Shown here in pieces: positions 48,501 to 59,167 of a DNA stretch of 64,000 bases (positions within the stretch are counted from its first letter, which is position 1; every line of letters starts with the position of its first letter). A model generated the notes under the pieces. That model did no database searches. It was given only the letters and a program-made list of their open reading frames with translations, and was not told the origin of the DNA. Source of the stretch: Malaya genurostris (taxonomy: Eukaryota > Arthropoda > Insecta > Diptera > Culicidae); NCBI RefSeq assembly GCF_030247185.1, contig NC_080571.1:17081631-17145630 (forward strand). The letters are read 5' to 3'. A program made the translations under genes and the position numbers.

Positions 48501-49268
48501 GGTGTAACGATAAGGGAGGCTATGTTGGAAGAAGGTGCTGCGAATGGCCATGTTCTTGGAGGCGGCAAAATCGATGAGTCGTAAGCCGTTTTCGTTTGTC
48601 AGCTGGTGGGCGCTGAACTTTCCAATCGTCGGTCTGAACTTCTCCTCCTGGCCTACCTGAGCGTTTAGATCTGCTATGATGATCTTGACGTCGTGGCTTG
48701 GGCAACAGTCGTACTCACGTTCGAGCTACGCGTAAAATGCGTCCTTGTCATCATCAGTGCTTCCGGAGTGAGGGCTGTGCACGTTGATTACGCTAAAGTT
48801 GAAGAAATGGCCCTTGATCCTCAACCTGCACATTCTTTCGTCGATCGGCCACCAAACGATCACGCGCCTCTGCATATCACCCATCACGATGAAAGCTGTT
48901 CCCAGCTCGCGTGTATTGCCGCAGCTCTGGTAGATGGTATGATCACCTATAAACGTTCGCACCATAGATCCTGTCCAACACACCTCCTGTAGCGCTACGA
49001 TGCCGAACCCGCGGTCCTTCAGTAGATCGGCGAGTATGCGGGTGCTTCCGATGAAGTTGAGAGATCGGCAGTTCCACGTACCGAGCTTCCAATCGCAAGT
49101 CCTTTTTCGTCGCAGGGGTCGTTGCCATTGGTCCCGATTCGTGTTACTCTCTTGCTGATTTTCCGTTGCAATAGTTTTTTTACGGCTGGCTCGCAGGGTC
49201 GGACGACAACCCCCTAAATTTCCGGAGGACCATAGTGCACAGTTGAGCTTAGAGTCCTTCAATGGCAC
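45595..49268 (-). pseudogene. RTE-like endonuclease-reverse transcriptase pseudogene
   Basis: The endonuclease reads LGTWNCRSLN, VALQEVCW and INVHSPHSGS, then a TAG near 48728, then IADLNAQVG, RYTWRPPQ, a second TAG, SQIDHVLID and VDSDHYLV. The long frame 48245-47526 has DEECRVILEEKNAAR and NKAAGKDGIAAELIK. After a frameshift at about 47520, RT blocks NFRAITILNAAYK, YQAGFVDGRSTTDQIF and LFIDFKAAYDSID follow. At about 47150, after SGELSS, the region containing the RQGD box is deleted with a frame change. VCFADDMDII is the RT active site. LYTRLKREAAKVGLVVNASK resumes after the inserted element, and the C-terminus RMRWAGHVARMPDNNPAK ends near 45595. Confidence 0.85.
46342..47020. mobile_element. 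Foldback-like DNA transposon with TTCGNCGAA arrays (679 bp)
   Basis: Exact 8-bp target duplication AACTCTGC at 46334-46341 and 47021-47028. Removing the insert and one duplication restores the RTE reading frame (VAEL joined to YTRL). The ends are related: left 'ggatcagggtcatttcgccgaaag' and right complement 'ggggagcgggtcatatcgcc'. Inside each end is an array of 15-17-bp units carrying the palindrome TTCG-N-CGAA, about 10 on the left (46350-46505) and 6-7 on the right (46911-47006, inverted). The middle (46506-46905) has no transposase. An 8-bp duplication suggests hAT or P superfamily. A partial copy is at 59168-59338. Confidence 0.85.
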
Positions 49269-49560
49269 TCGGACGTCGATAAGCCGCCCCTAACATGGGG
49301 AACAGACGCTGTTGTGAGCCGCTCCCAACCTGGAGAACAGACACCCAGGCTTGCAGAAGCAAACCCCCCCCCCCCCTTCCCTGCCAGCCTACGACCAAAG
49401 CTCCCACCGGGGTTGGTTACCCGATCTTCGCTAAGGTTGCTCGCGCCCAGCCGGTTCCACGGGGAGGTAGGGATAGGTAGGGAGTTACTGGGAAGAGGCT
49501 GATGACCTCAATGGGGTCTGTGTTGTGCATTACCCAGCCTTTACCAACCAGTTTCAAAAC

Positions 49561-50600
49561 ACCCAAACCTCCGTTTACGAACAGCTTTTTTTACGTTACC
49601 TCTTTTTACTTAACTTTACGAACCAATTCCAAATAATGTAAACTTTTTCTACGAACCTAATTCGTAAAAAAAGGTTTTTGCATTAAATGAAAACGATTTC
49701 CGGTCAATTGGATCAGGTTTAGAGAGTAGATTCCGGAAAATGGTATTTGAGCTATTTCAGAAATCCAACGTGGCGACTTCCGTTTTATTGATATTCTTTG
49801 ATAACTCTTGGAATATGGATAGTTTTGGAACAGATTTGATGTGTAGGAGAACTATGTTTAGGGTCATTCCAAAATCCAAGATAACGACCTCTGGTTTATA
49901 GATATTCTTTGAAAAGGCGAAACGGCACAGGTACTTCTTGCATTTCAGAGATGGTTTAAGGAGTACTTTTAAATATAGGGGAGCTTGAACGACCAAAAGG
50001 TTAAAGCCGGGGTAAAATAAATGATATTAATAATAATCATAAGCGTAGCAAGTGTCATTAACAAGGAGGGGTCATGAAAAATTCATATAACTTGACGAGA
50101 AACGATACGTTTTGAAGACCGTAGAAATATTGTGCATACCTTAGATATAATTTTGTGGAGGATGGATGTAGCAAGTGTCTTTAAAAAGGGGGTTGCAATG
50201 TTTGAAATGGAATAACTCCGAAACTACATAACGGATTGCAATCAAACTTGGTTCGTGTACTTCTTGCTCTTCAGAGATGGTTATAGGCATATTTTATGGG
50301 GGGGGAGGAAGTGTAGCAAGTGTCCTTAACAAATGGGGTCATAAAAAAGGCAATCTTCATTGAGCTTGAGCGACCACCCCTGGTTGCTATCCGTTACTGA
50401 TCGGGATTAGCTGAGATTGTACAGAGAATTTCTAGATGATCCCACCTGGGACTGGTAAATCATCCTTCAATGTACATCTTCTGATAATCCCAAAATTCAT
50501 TGATCAGTACCGGCGCCGGCCAGGCCCGAACATAGATCGTCTAAGGAATGGGAAGGGATGTTAGTCCAACACTTGTTACTAGAGGCCGTATATAGGGTAA
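49561..50600 (-). repeat. Inverted tandem-unit repeat copy and unassigned repeat
   Basis: 49740-50350 carries, on the - strand, the phrases of the tandem-unit family ('cttgctacatcc', 'aatccgtt', 'gaccgtagaaatat' complement, 'ttattttaccccggctttaacc' complement at about 49985-50020). 50380-50600 ('gatcccacctgggactggtaaatc', 'cggcgccggccagg') is not assigned. Confidence 0.5.
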
Positions 50601-51140
50601 GGGCTCCCTATTTCATACCATTTGTAAGGACGTTACCTTAAAAACCTGATTTAGCCATCAAAATCACTACGATTTTTTCATATTTCTGCTTAATTTGACT
50701 TGCTCCACATTGGGAATTGATTCACATTCCTAGGAAATTAAAATAATAATTAAAAAATCAGCTAAAAGCACTTCTGATATGTTCACTACTGTGCTCCTAA
50801 TTTCATCTCAAAGGTTTTGTATTCATCCTATCGTTGGTCCTTTATTCAACCCATAAATTAGCAATGGCGACAGCAATCAAACCCAAAATATTGCACTATC
50901 ACACTCTCAGGTTCAAAATGCCAGAATTTTCCTTAAAAAGGGCCTAATGGCAATTATGACACAATACGCGATATTAAAAAAAACAGTTTGAAATCATTTC
51001 GATGTTTACAATTTTTTATATCGTTTTTATTATCTTTCGTTTCAAATTTAAAATTTAACTCTGCAGTTAATTTGGAGAGCTTAAAAAAAACAAAAAATAA
51101 AGAATTGTTACTATTTAGGCATTGGCCCTTCTAAAAACAA
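50600..51140. other. Unassigned AT-rich DNA
   Basis: No ORF, repeat or motif I can support. Confidence 0.3.
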
Positions 51141-51142
51141 AA

Positions 51143-51193
51143 TCTTTATGAATGGCATCTCTGGTTCTACACCAGAGATGCCATTCATAAAGA
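51143..51193. repeat. Perfect 22-bp-stem hairpin with 7-nt loop
   Basis: The arm TCTTTATGAATGGCATCTC plus TGG (51143-51164) is perfectly complementary to 51172-51193, and the loop is TTCTACA (51165-51171). 'ggcatctctg' words also occur at a MITE-like end near 2848-2860, so the hairpin may mark a transposon terminus duplicated in inverted orientation. Confidence 0.9.
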
Positions 51194-52255
51194 GTTATCT
51201 GTATTGTATAGATTTTTGCGCTCGCGTTCGTTAAATCAGATTACAGATTTTCTGAATTTAATACAGATTTGTAAAGGTTCATCAAAAGTGAGAAGTAAAA
51301 CGTTAGACTTTTCTCTCTGAGTATTTATTAGTATTTGATTACAGTACTTCTTTAACCGTTTATTAATCAACGGATATATCACATGTTAAAATGGAAATCT
51401 TTTTTGCAAATGTTTGATGATGAACACTGATAAACATTTATATTAAAATTTGAAACCAATTTGAATTTGATTTGAAATAGAATTTGATTCATTTTATTAG
51501 TGGAAACATATAGAGCAGATACATATTTTCTATGAAAATATCTGGCACATTTAACAGTGTTATGGTGACGTATAGCGGAAAGAAACCAGTGCTACTAGAT
51601 TTGCCACAATGGTTATTTGATTAGTATTTAACACGCTCTATTTGGTAATATTAGAATCCGAAACAGTTTTATTTATATATGAATATCAATAATATAATTA
51701 AACTAAAAAATACTTCTTGATGATAATTTAAAGAAGAAAAAATAATTTTTTTATTCAACATTATGAGAAAACTTGGCAACCTTGCGATACGAAATGAGAT
51801 GAAAACAAAGCGCAATCAAGTGAATTAAGTGCAAATTTTCATCTCATATTTTTCATTGCTTTTATTGCTTATCAGGTAATTTCAGAAGTCTTTAATCGTT
51901 GAATAAACAAGTGGAAAGTGAACATTACTAACTATAAAGTCATCCAACATTGAATAGTGGTGTAATTAAGTGAAATAGTGATCATGTTTTGAGACGAATC
52001 GATTAGTAAATATTCAGAAACATGATGAATTGTAAAACTTCAGATGAAAATGATTCCTAAATTAAAAAGTGAGTATATTTTAAATGAAAAAAGCGATCGT
52101 TGAAGTCGCAAATGGAAGGTCTTCTCGTCACCCAGAACGCTATTGAAAGGTTTTGAGATCGGATCTATTCTATTCTAAGCTGGTACTGTCTGGAGAGAGC
52201 TAATAGGTACTATCAATCTCCCAGTGGACTCCAGCCCCTAAAAAAGGCAATCATC
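51194..52255. other. AT-rich DNA with a possible weak splice site
   Basis: Mostly unassigned. 51845-51882 reads as a pyrimidine-rich tract ending TTATCAG followed by GTAATT, a weak ratchet-like arrangement. 52100-52165 is a fragment of the CCACCTAGTGG-type repeat ('aaaggttttgagatcggat'). Confidence 0.3.
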
Positions 52256-52561
52256 ATGTCGATTTACTTTATGTCATATTTTGGTAAGTTTTTCTATAGA
52301 GAAGCTCTGCCAATAAATATCCTCTATTCATCAATTAAAGTGGGAAGTTTCTTTTTTACAGATGTCGGTAGTATTATACACGCGAGAAACTCAGATCACT
52401 TACGAATCGGGATCCCATTATTTAGGTCGGCTAAAAATGTTTCATCGGATTCTTTGGTGACAAATATTCGTGAATGGCCAAAACAGTCCAAAAAGAATCT
52501 GTCGGACGATAGCTATGAGTCTTTTAGCTGGTTAAGAACATTGTCAGCTATCATAAAATAA
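52256..52561 (+). CDS. Possible small two-exon gene, unknown function
   Basis: ATG at 52256. Exon 1 would be 52256-52283 and the intron 52284-52361 (78 nt, GTAAGT...TTTTTTACAG). Exon 2 runs from 52362 to the TAA at 52559-52561. The spliced product is 75 aa, MSIYFMSYFDVGSIIHARNS... to ...SFSWLRTLSAIIK. An AATAAA lies at the stop codon. The intron is in phase, so reading through it also stays open. The frame is also open upstream to about 52155 (WYCLERANRYYQSPSGLQPL), so these may be the last exons of a longer gene. I recognise no family. It could be host, retroposed or chance. Confidence 0.35.
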   Translation: MSIYFMSYFGKFFYREALPINILYSSIKVGSFFFTDVGSIIHARNSDHLRIGIPLFRSAKNVSSDSLVTNIREWPKQSKKNLSDDSYESFSWLRTLSAIIK

Positions 52562-52797
52562 ATACAAATAACTAAAAAATGAGTTTTGATTATACTTTTC
52601 TCTACCTGAAGATGACATAACTTAATTCGATTTGATGATTGCTTTTAAAAGTCGTGACAAAAAAAGTTATTAAACTATTCAATTCATAGACTTTAATGTG
52701 CAAAAAAATCGTATTTTGTGGCAAGTACCATGGTAATGAATATATACTGAAATCTGATCTGACATGAAGTGAACCTTATCATTGCAAATGTCAAGAA

Positions 52798-53448
52798 CAC
52801 ACGGAACGACCGAAATTAGCTCTACGCCTAATTCGTATTACTGTTTTTGAATTAGTTGATTTTAACAACAAAATTTCCAAAATAACTACGAAATTAGTTA
52901 AAATTGAGAATTTACTTTGCTAAAAAAAACTCTTATTTTTAGAGAATGTGCCGATATGTAAAAATGACGTGAACTCTTAATGGAATGTGTATTTATTCTG
53001 AGTTTGTGCGGGGTTTTTGTTTTCCGAGTGCTCGAAGTTGTCAGCGATTTCGCGAAGTCGAATGAAGAAAACAGCGATTTTAAAGCAAATGATGTCTTTT
53101 TCTCCAATACATCATGGTATTTATACCTGCCAATATAGATAAGACAATTTTCTTTCGGTAGTAGTGTGCCATCTAGTGGCTAGTAGTCATTACAGTGTTA
53201 ACGTTTTTTCGGTGACAGTGCGCCATATAACTGCAGATTGTAGAAGCCAATTCATGTTGGTTGAAAACAACATTTTATTTGTTCAATTCAATTAAAAAAA
53301 TTAGTCGAATGGAAATGGGGTATGTCTTAACTAAGAAATGACAGCACGTTTAATTGATTAATTCAACTAATTTTTATTCAAAATCAACTAATTATAATTC
53401 AAAATCAACAATTTTTTTGCCAAAATGCTGATTTCGGTCTTTACGTGC
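52798..53448. mobile_element. MITE-like element with GACCGAAAT ends
   Basis: The left end 'cacggaacgaccgaaattagc' (52799-52820) is matched, inverted, by 'gatttcggtctttacgtgc' (53430-53448). Subterminal 'aattagttgatttt' words occur inverted at both ends (52852-52865 and 53350-53400). The interior is AT-rich with no ORF. The target duplication is unclear. Confidence 0.5.
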
Positions 53449-53538
53449 AAGGATATTTTAAAAGAACATATATCGCATGCAGACGAATAATTCAACCACG
53501 GTATGAAAGCTCTTGTGAAGTAGTTAAATATGTAAGTA

Positions 53539-54787
53539 GAGGTGTATCGAAAATAAGTTATCCACACACATTTGTGTTGTACGCATGTATTTGTGATGGT
53601 TTTTTATGCTCAGATCACAGCATGCTGTGCGTTTGGCTGTCAGTTTTCGTTTGTTCACTTGTTTGTGCGGTTAAAATTCTGCGTTTTCAAAATGTCGCGT
53701 ATTGAGAAGGCAGGGAAAATGAAGGTTTGGAATTCATCATGTCAGTGTTAAAACCATCATTGATAAGTTTGTGGAACACTATTCTTTAGATGAGCTACCA
53801 GGAAGAGGTAGAAAATCCGATTTTTCCAACCCGAAACTGGACCAGAAAGTTGTATCTCTAATCATGAAGAACAAATCAATGTCGATACGTGATATGGCCA
53901 AAAAAAAGCAGGAACGAGTGTCGGAATGATCCAGCGTGTCAAGAGACGAAATCACCTGAAGACCTACAAGAAGCAGAAAATCTCGAAAAAAAAGTGTAGA
54001 ACAGAAGAAGCGAACAGTAACAAGGGCACGGGAATTGTATTCGCGTATTTTGCAGTGTCCGGATGCATGCGTTTTGATGGACGATGAGACTTATGTAAAG
54101 GAGGACTCAAAAACCCTTCCAGGTCCACAATACTTTATTGTCGTCGTTGGGGAGGATGTAAGCGTTGCGGACAGGTCGATTCAAGTGGAGAAATTCGGTC
54201 GAAAGTTACTGGTATGGCACACAATATGTTCCTGTGGTTTGAAGTAAACCATGTTTTACACTACCGGAACTATAAATGCAGAAATCTATCGATCTGAGTG
54301 TCTCCAGAAGTGCTTGCTGCCATCATATAAGAAGCATAGTACACCTCCACTGTTTTGGCCGGATTTAGCGTCGGCTCACTATGCCAAAACCACTCTCAAT
54401 TGGCTTGCGGATAAGGATATAAATTTCGTTGAGAAAAATATCAATCCACCAAATTGCCCTCAGCTTCGACCCATTGAACGTTACTGGGCAATCGTGAAGA
54501 GGGAAGAACAGGTAAGGTGGTAAGGCAGTTGGGACCATGCAGGAGTTAAAAAAAATAGGGCTCAAGCGTCCAAAAATGCGATGAAACACTTGTCCGGAAT
54601 TTGATGAAGAGCGTTCGATCAAAAGTTCGAAAATTCGTGAAGGAATAACTAAATTTTCATCCGGTTTTCATCACGGTCAAGTTTAACCTCGTACAATAAA
54701 GGATCAATTTTTAGTTTGAATAAAATATGGTTTTTTATCATAATTTAAAAGAAAAATTTGTGGATAGCTTATTTTCGATACACTCCT
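53539..54787 (+). mobile_element. ITmD37E-related transposon copy 3, different subfamily (1249 bp)
   Basis: The left end GAGGTGTATCGAAAATAAG (53539) matches the complement of the right end (54787), with TA at 53537-53538 and 54788-54789. The ends differ from those of copies 1 and 2, and the transposase is much more diverged, so it is a second DD37E lineage. Confidence 0.85.
53692..54650 (+). pseudogene. DD37E transposase copy 3, multiply broken
   Basis: Starts MSRIEKAGKM (ATG at 53692). After a frame change the helix-turn-helix part reads HHVSVKTIIDKFVEHYSLDELPGRGRKS and MSIRDMAKK. After another shift it reads AGTSVGMIQRVKRRNHLKTYKK. The catalytic part is MDDETYVKEDS (first Asp), a stop at about 54245, FWPDLASAHYAK (second Asp) and CPQLRPIERYW (Glu, 37 residues between). 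The C-terminus is shifted again. At least four lesions make it non-functional. Confidence 0.88.
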
Positions 54788-54789
54788 TA

Positions 54790-55990
54790 GTCTCATCTGC
54801 ACTTTTCTGCGCCTTTTGATGATGGACAAGTTGAAATTTTGTTTAAAAAAATCATGAAAAAAGGCTCTATTTTATTAAACTGAAATGGTAGCAGCATAGT
54901 ATGTTTGAGAAAGTTGTGTAGTTTTTAACGATGAAAAACTTTGTATAACATGAAAAACTCATATAAATTGAATATATATGTGTTTTCGTACAAAAACTGG
55001 TTTTAGGACACCCTTCTCAGAAAATACATGATATCATGAATTACACTCAAGTTACGGGAATAGTACTTTCAGCAAATTTGTTTGAAATAACTTTGTCGAA
55101 GTAACTTAGCCCCTATGTTTGCCCTCATTTTTAGGGGAACTAATCACAATAACTAAAATTTGCCAAAAGATGGCGTCTATCATTTTGAGCAACTTTGCTG
55201 AAGATACTGTACCTCGAAAACCACGTTTTCAATGCGTTACCTCGAATTAATTTGAAATAGTCAAAGAGATTGAGTTTTCATCTTGAAGAATAACATTAGC
55301 AGCAATGTAACAGACGAAATAAAGATAGATATTTGGACAAATTGTGGATGAGGTGTTTAAACGTCTTTCCAAGGGTTATTTAAATCTTAAATCTTCCATT
55401 CAGCAAATCCTCATACTTAAACAAAAACGTTTTGAAAGTCTTGTGGCTCAGCGTTTCGTTGATAATGCTATTTTGAATGCTGGGAGCGTAATTAACAAAA
55501 CAGCTGTCGAACCGAAGAAACGGTTTCTAATCAAGATTAGAGCTTATATGTTCACTCTGCAGATCTCCACCTGTTCAACCTTTTCACAACCGGAAGTCGG
55601 ATCCGGATGAAATTCGTATAACATACAAACCAATTTGCAACCTCTCATCCTGCTACTATCGCAACAGGGGATAGCCCCCAATCGGCGCCGTTCTTTTGAC
55701 CAAATGTCATCATAGACACACGGGGAAACATAAGATAGGAACTTGTGGGTACTTAGTTATCTCACCTTTTTCGCTATTTCATTAATCTATCGTCACTTTC
55801 TGTTTGTTTCTCAGCAGCAGGGATGGAAAGTATTTTTTTTGTTTTTTCTTCACTTGTAGCTGACTTGTTCGATTGTTAATAGTAGAATTCATTCCTGAGC
55901 GATAACATCATTTTGGTACGACTAATTTCATTCCCGGGCAAGTATGTTATCTTAAAAATCACATCACAGTTTCGTAGAATAAACAAACGG
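54790..55990. repeat. Dispersed-repeat debris
   Basis: 55180-55215 ('ttttgagcaactttgctgaa') is shared with 18235. 55560-55615 ('acaaccggaagtcggatccgg') and 55640-55670 are CCACCTAGTGG-type phrases. The 88-aa frame at 55344-55610 has no recognisable domain. Confidence 0.35.
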
Positions 55991-56997
55991 CGCTATCTGA
56001 CAATCTCAAATAAGTCTTCGTACAGTAAAAGGTGAGCAAATCGATCTTGTCTACAAACATTTTGATCGTTACTAGCGCTGTCCGGATTAACTAATATTCC
56101 ACCATCATCAATCACGACAGTAAAACTGATGCCTGATATTTACACGGCACTTTCCAATTGACCCCTCCGCTCGGCGTCGATTTGTAGGACAGTAGGTAAC
56201 TCAATCAACTGATTGCAAATTCAATCAGCAGCAGCGATTACACGCTGGACAAAAATGAACAGACACGATTTCATTCATTTCTCCATCGATCATCGAAACG
56301 TGTTTTCGTTTAGGGTCCGAAGGCAATTTCACAGCCAACGACTTTTCGACGTCATCTTGGCTACCGGCGGCTACCGTTCGGCTGCTGATCTCGGGCCGGT
56401 AATTTCCACGATTCGAAAAAACATATTAATCAAAACGTCACGCCTTTGGCCTTCCACACTTTCCCCATTCCGAAAGCGGGAGGTCTTTCGGTAGGACTTA
56501 GAATGGACTGCGACAAAAACATCGGGTCATTCTGTCGCAGATTGTTCCGGACAAAATATGTCATTTTCCGCTTCGACCCAGTGTCTCGATGAGAAGAACA
56601 ACAAAAATAAACGCTGAAATAAATGATAGCGCACTGGACCGGAAAAACAAAATTCACCAAATTAACATAATTTAATTCGAGTCCGGCTGGCCAAGGCACG
56701 ACATCTGAAGGAACAAAAGTAATGCAAACACAGCTCGGCTGCTCTACTCGGAATGGATTCGAAGTTTAGCGAATAACAAACCAGTAAAGATGCTTTTGTT
56801 TACTTTTTGTGCGTACCTTTGACAATTCCCGGGATGGCGGAGGACATCGAGATTAAAACTGTAAACGGTTGAGTTCAAAATCTGGGGTCAGATGGGACTC
56901 GATGACAGCGATTTAAAAGAAATAGGTGTTGTTGTTTTTGTGTCATTGCTGCACGACCCCTAGGAGTTTCTGAACTTACTAATTATCGATTACTCAC

Positions 56998-57054
56998 CTG
57001 TCGAGTGGCGGTGACCAGCGACAAGTTACACAACATTTCACCGCCACTTGACAG
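56998..57054. repeat. Hairpin with 16-bp GC-rich stem
   Basis: 5' arm CTGTCGAGTGGCGGTG (56998-57013) pairs with CACCGCCACTTGACAG (57039-57054). There are 15 Watson-Crick pairs and one G-U, and the loop is 25 nt. It lies in single-copy DNA rather than in a repeat. Confidence 0.75.
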
Positions 57055-57230
57055 TACACTTGGAGGTAATTCAATACGACGAGCAGCAAACCTCGGATTT
57101 TTCTCGGTTGGCTGCCCTTTCATATGATTAATATGTTTATTACTAGGCAAAGATTATATTACCTCAAGCGCAGAGTCATAGGTTCAAGTTGTTTCACCGA
57201 CATTCCAAGTTGTCATATATTGTCTGGGCT

Positions 57231-57248
57231 GTCACCTGCGCAGGTGAC
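57231..57248. promoter_or_regulatory. 18-bp palindrome, two abutting E-boxes
   Basis: GTCACCTGCGCAGGTGAC is a perfect palindrome made of CACCTG and CAGGTG separated by CG. CACCTG/CAGGTG are E-boxes used by bHLH and Snail-type factors. It is a candidate enhancer site inside the inferred intron. The regulatory role is inference. Confidence 0.5.
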
Positions 57249-58065
57249 TCGCCCGGCAGTGTCGGGCCTAGAAGAAGCGTAAATAAATTCTGCCGGAACC
57301 TAGCACTCCTGAAGATTCATTAGATTGTGACTTAAAGTAAGTATTAATTCAGCTTAGCTTTAAATCAATACTTTAAAAGAGACTGATTTGGAATCGTTTG
57401 ATGACTAGATAGCATTTCAAAATTGAGCAAATAGTAACAAGTTTATAATAGAAAACAATATCCGTTAAAAATGCTAATATAGTCTTGTCTCGTTATTTAG
57501 CAGTTGAAGAAACAACAATTTCTAACAAGCATCAACAACAGAAACAGCTTAAATATAATTATGTTTTAAATGAGGTGTGTTCTCTCCGGAGACAGAACTC
57601 GACCTAGCAAACATTTTCAAACTACTGACACTGTTTTAGCTTGTTCACTGTCCTGGGGCGCGTTTAAACGCACTTCAACAGACAATTCGATTGAACAGAG
57701 TATCGTATATTTATTCTTACATGGAAAGCAAGCATCCACAAGCTACATCCAACAGTTGATATATTTTCGTTTCTATCGTTCGCCCGGTAAAGGCATATGA
57801 CATAACAAATCGGTGTTTCCTTCTTTGCCATCTCAAACAAACTTTCGGTATTATACTGCGGGCTGGATTAAAAAAAGAAGTTTTTTTTCTCAGTATAATT
57901 CACTGGATTCAACTAGTCATTTTTTAATAATTTTATTCGAAAATGTGACTAACTTTGAGAACATCACTAATACAACACATTTCTGTAAGATTTGTCATTT
58001 TTCGACTATAGTCAACTATAATAGTACAATTAGCGTTAGGTATTGTTTATTTTAATTCTCAAAAA

Positions 58066-58686
58066 CCTGTTTTAATCCACCTAGTGGTGTAATGATGCCT
58101 TTCTCATATCAATCATACTATCAATTATAATACTGTGGTATTCCTCAAAATAATTTTCTTCGATTCTTAAAAGAATAACCGAAATCGGTTTGTTTGACCG
58201 TCTACTGATAAAAACTATTAATTGGAAAAGATTTGAGGTCGATTTAGAATTTTTATTAAGGTTTTTCCCCATTTTCAGTTATGGTATACAATTTTTAACC
58301 CACTTTACCCTATATTTCCGGATCCGGAAGTCGGATCCGCATGAAATACAGAAATTACGTATGGGACAACAGGACCTTTCATTTGAACCTTTTTTGCACA
58401 TTTCACCCCATAATTCCGGAACCGGAAGTCGGATCCAAATAATATTCAAGAATTTTGTATGGGACCACAAGACCTTTCATTTGAATCTAAGTTTGTGAAA
58501 ATCGGTTCAGCCATCTCCGAGAAAAGTTAGTGCAAAAAAACGTTACACACACACATACGCACACAGACATTTTGCGTACTCGACGAACTGAGTCGAATGG
58601 TTTATGACACTCGGCCCTCCGGGCCTCGGTTAAAACGTCGGTTTTGACAGTGATTGCATAACCTTTCTATATGAGAAAGGCAAAAC
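58066..58686 (+). repeat. CCACCTAGTGG-type dispersed repeat, best copy (about 620 bp)
   Basis: Starts 'cctgttttaatccacctagtggtgtaatgatgcctttctcat' and ends 'cataacctttctatatgagaaaggcaaaa', so the ends share an inverted 'cctttctcata' block. Inside are two units of 'ttccggatccggaagtcggatcc...atgggac-acaggacctttcatttgaa'. They are followed by 'cggttcagccatctccgagaaaa', an AC-rich stretch and 'cgacgaactgagtcgaatgg'. This is the reference for the degenerate copies elsewhere. It has no ORF and its class is unknown to me. Confidence 0.7.
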
Positions 58687-58879
58687 TTGCGTAAATTTTT
58701 TAATCTCCTCACCCTGAAAACAAGGAGCTACCACTACTGCCACCTACTCGACTAAACTTTCACCGATTTGTGTTTTTTAGCCTTTGTTAAGAGGTTTGGG
58801 GCTTGTTTTAATTATGGTCAGTATCTAACAAAGAAGCAGATTTGGAAAATTGACATACGAATGCAACTATGTGACGAAA

Positions 58880-58950
58880 ACCACGAAAATGTTACCGCAG
58901 AGACGAGACTCGAACCCATAGCTAACACCTATACGGAAAAATTGTTGTAC
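58880..58950 (-). repeat. tRNA-like repeat segment
   Basis: On the - strand, GGTTCGAGTCT (complement at 58906-58916) is a B-box match, and 'gagac-g-gactcgaacc' is shared with 28520-28545. No cloverleaf can be drawn, so it is SINE-like debris. Confidence 0.4.
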
Positions 58951-59167
58951 TAATTGAAGTACTCTGCATATGGAAACACATGAAGAGAAAGTCCAATTGA
59001 CTAGACGGAAACCAGGTATGCTTTGCTGTACCTTGTCACTACGGCATTCAACTTACAGTCCAATATCCACGGAAACAAATTCAACAGAAACGAGAAACTG
59101 ATTCGAGATTTTATTCTTATCTATTTTTGCTATATACGGGGGAACAAGCTTCCACGTTAGATACTGA

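Larger units (their letters stand above)
45580..49560 (-). mobile_element. RTE-like non-LTR retrotransposon, degenerate, interrupted
   Basis: On the - strand: a 5' region (49270-49560, GC-rich, with a C-run at 49366-49378), an APE endonuclease (about 49110-48430), a linker, a reverse transcriptase (about 47700-46030) and a C-terminal Arg-rich tail (45834-45595). Overall wording resembles RTE/JAM1-type elements of mosquitoes, but clade placement is by memory only. A separate element (46342-47020) sits inside the RT. Confidence 0.75.
55990..58060. other. Non-repetitive intronic-type DNA with structured motifs
   Basis: Higher GC at 56030-57300, single copy in the window. It contains the hairpin at 56998-57054 and the palindrome at 57231-57248, listed separately. 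57570-57615 weakly resembles the tRNA-like repeat head at 28505. The 93-aa frame at 56213-56494 is unsupported. Confidence 0.45.
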
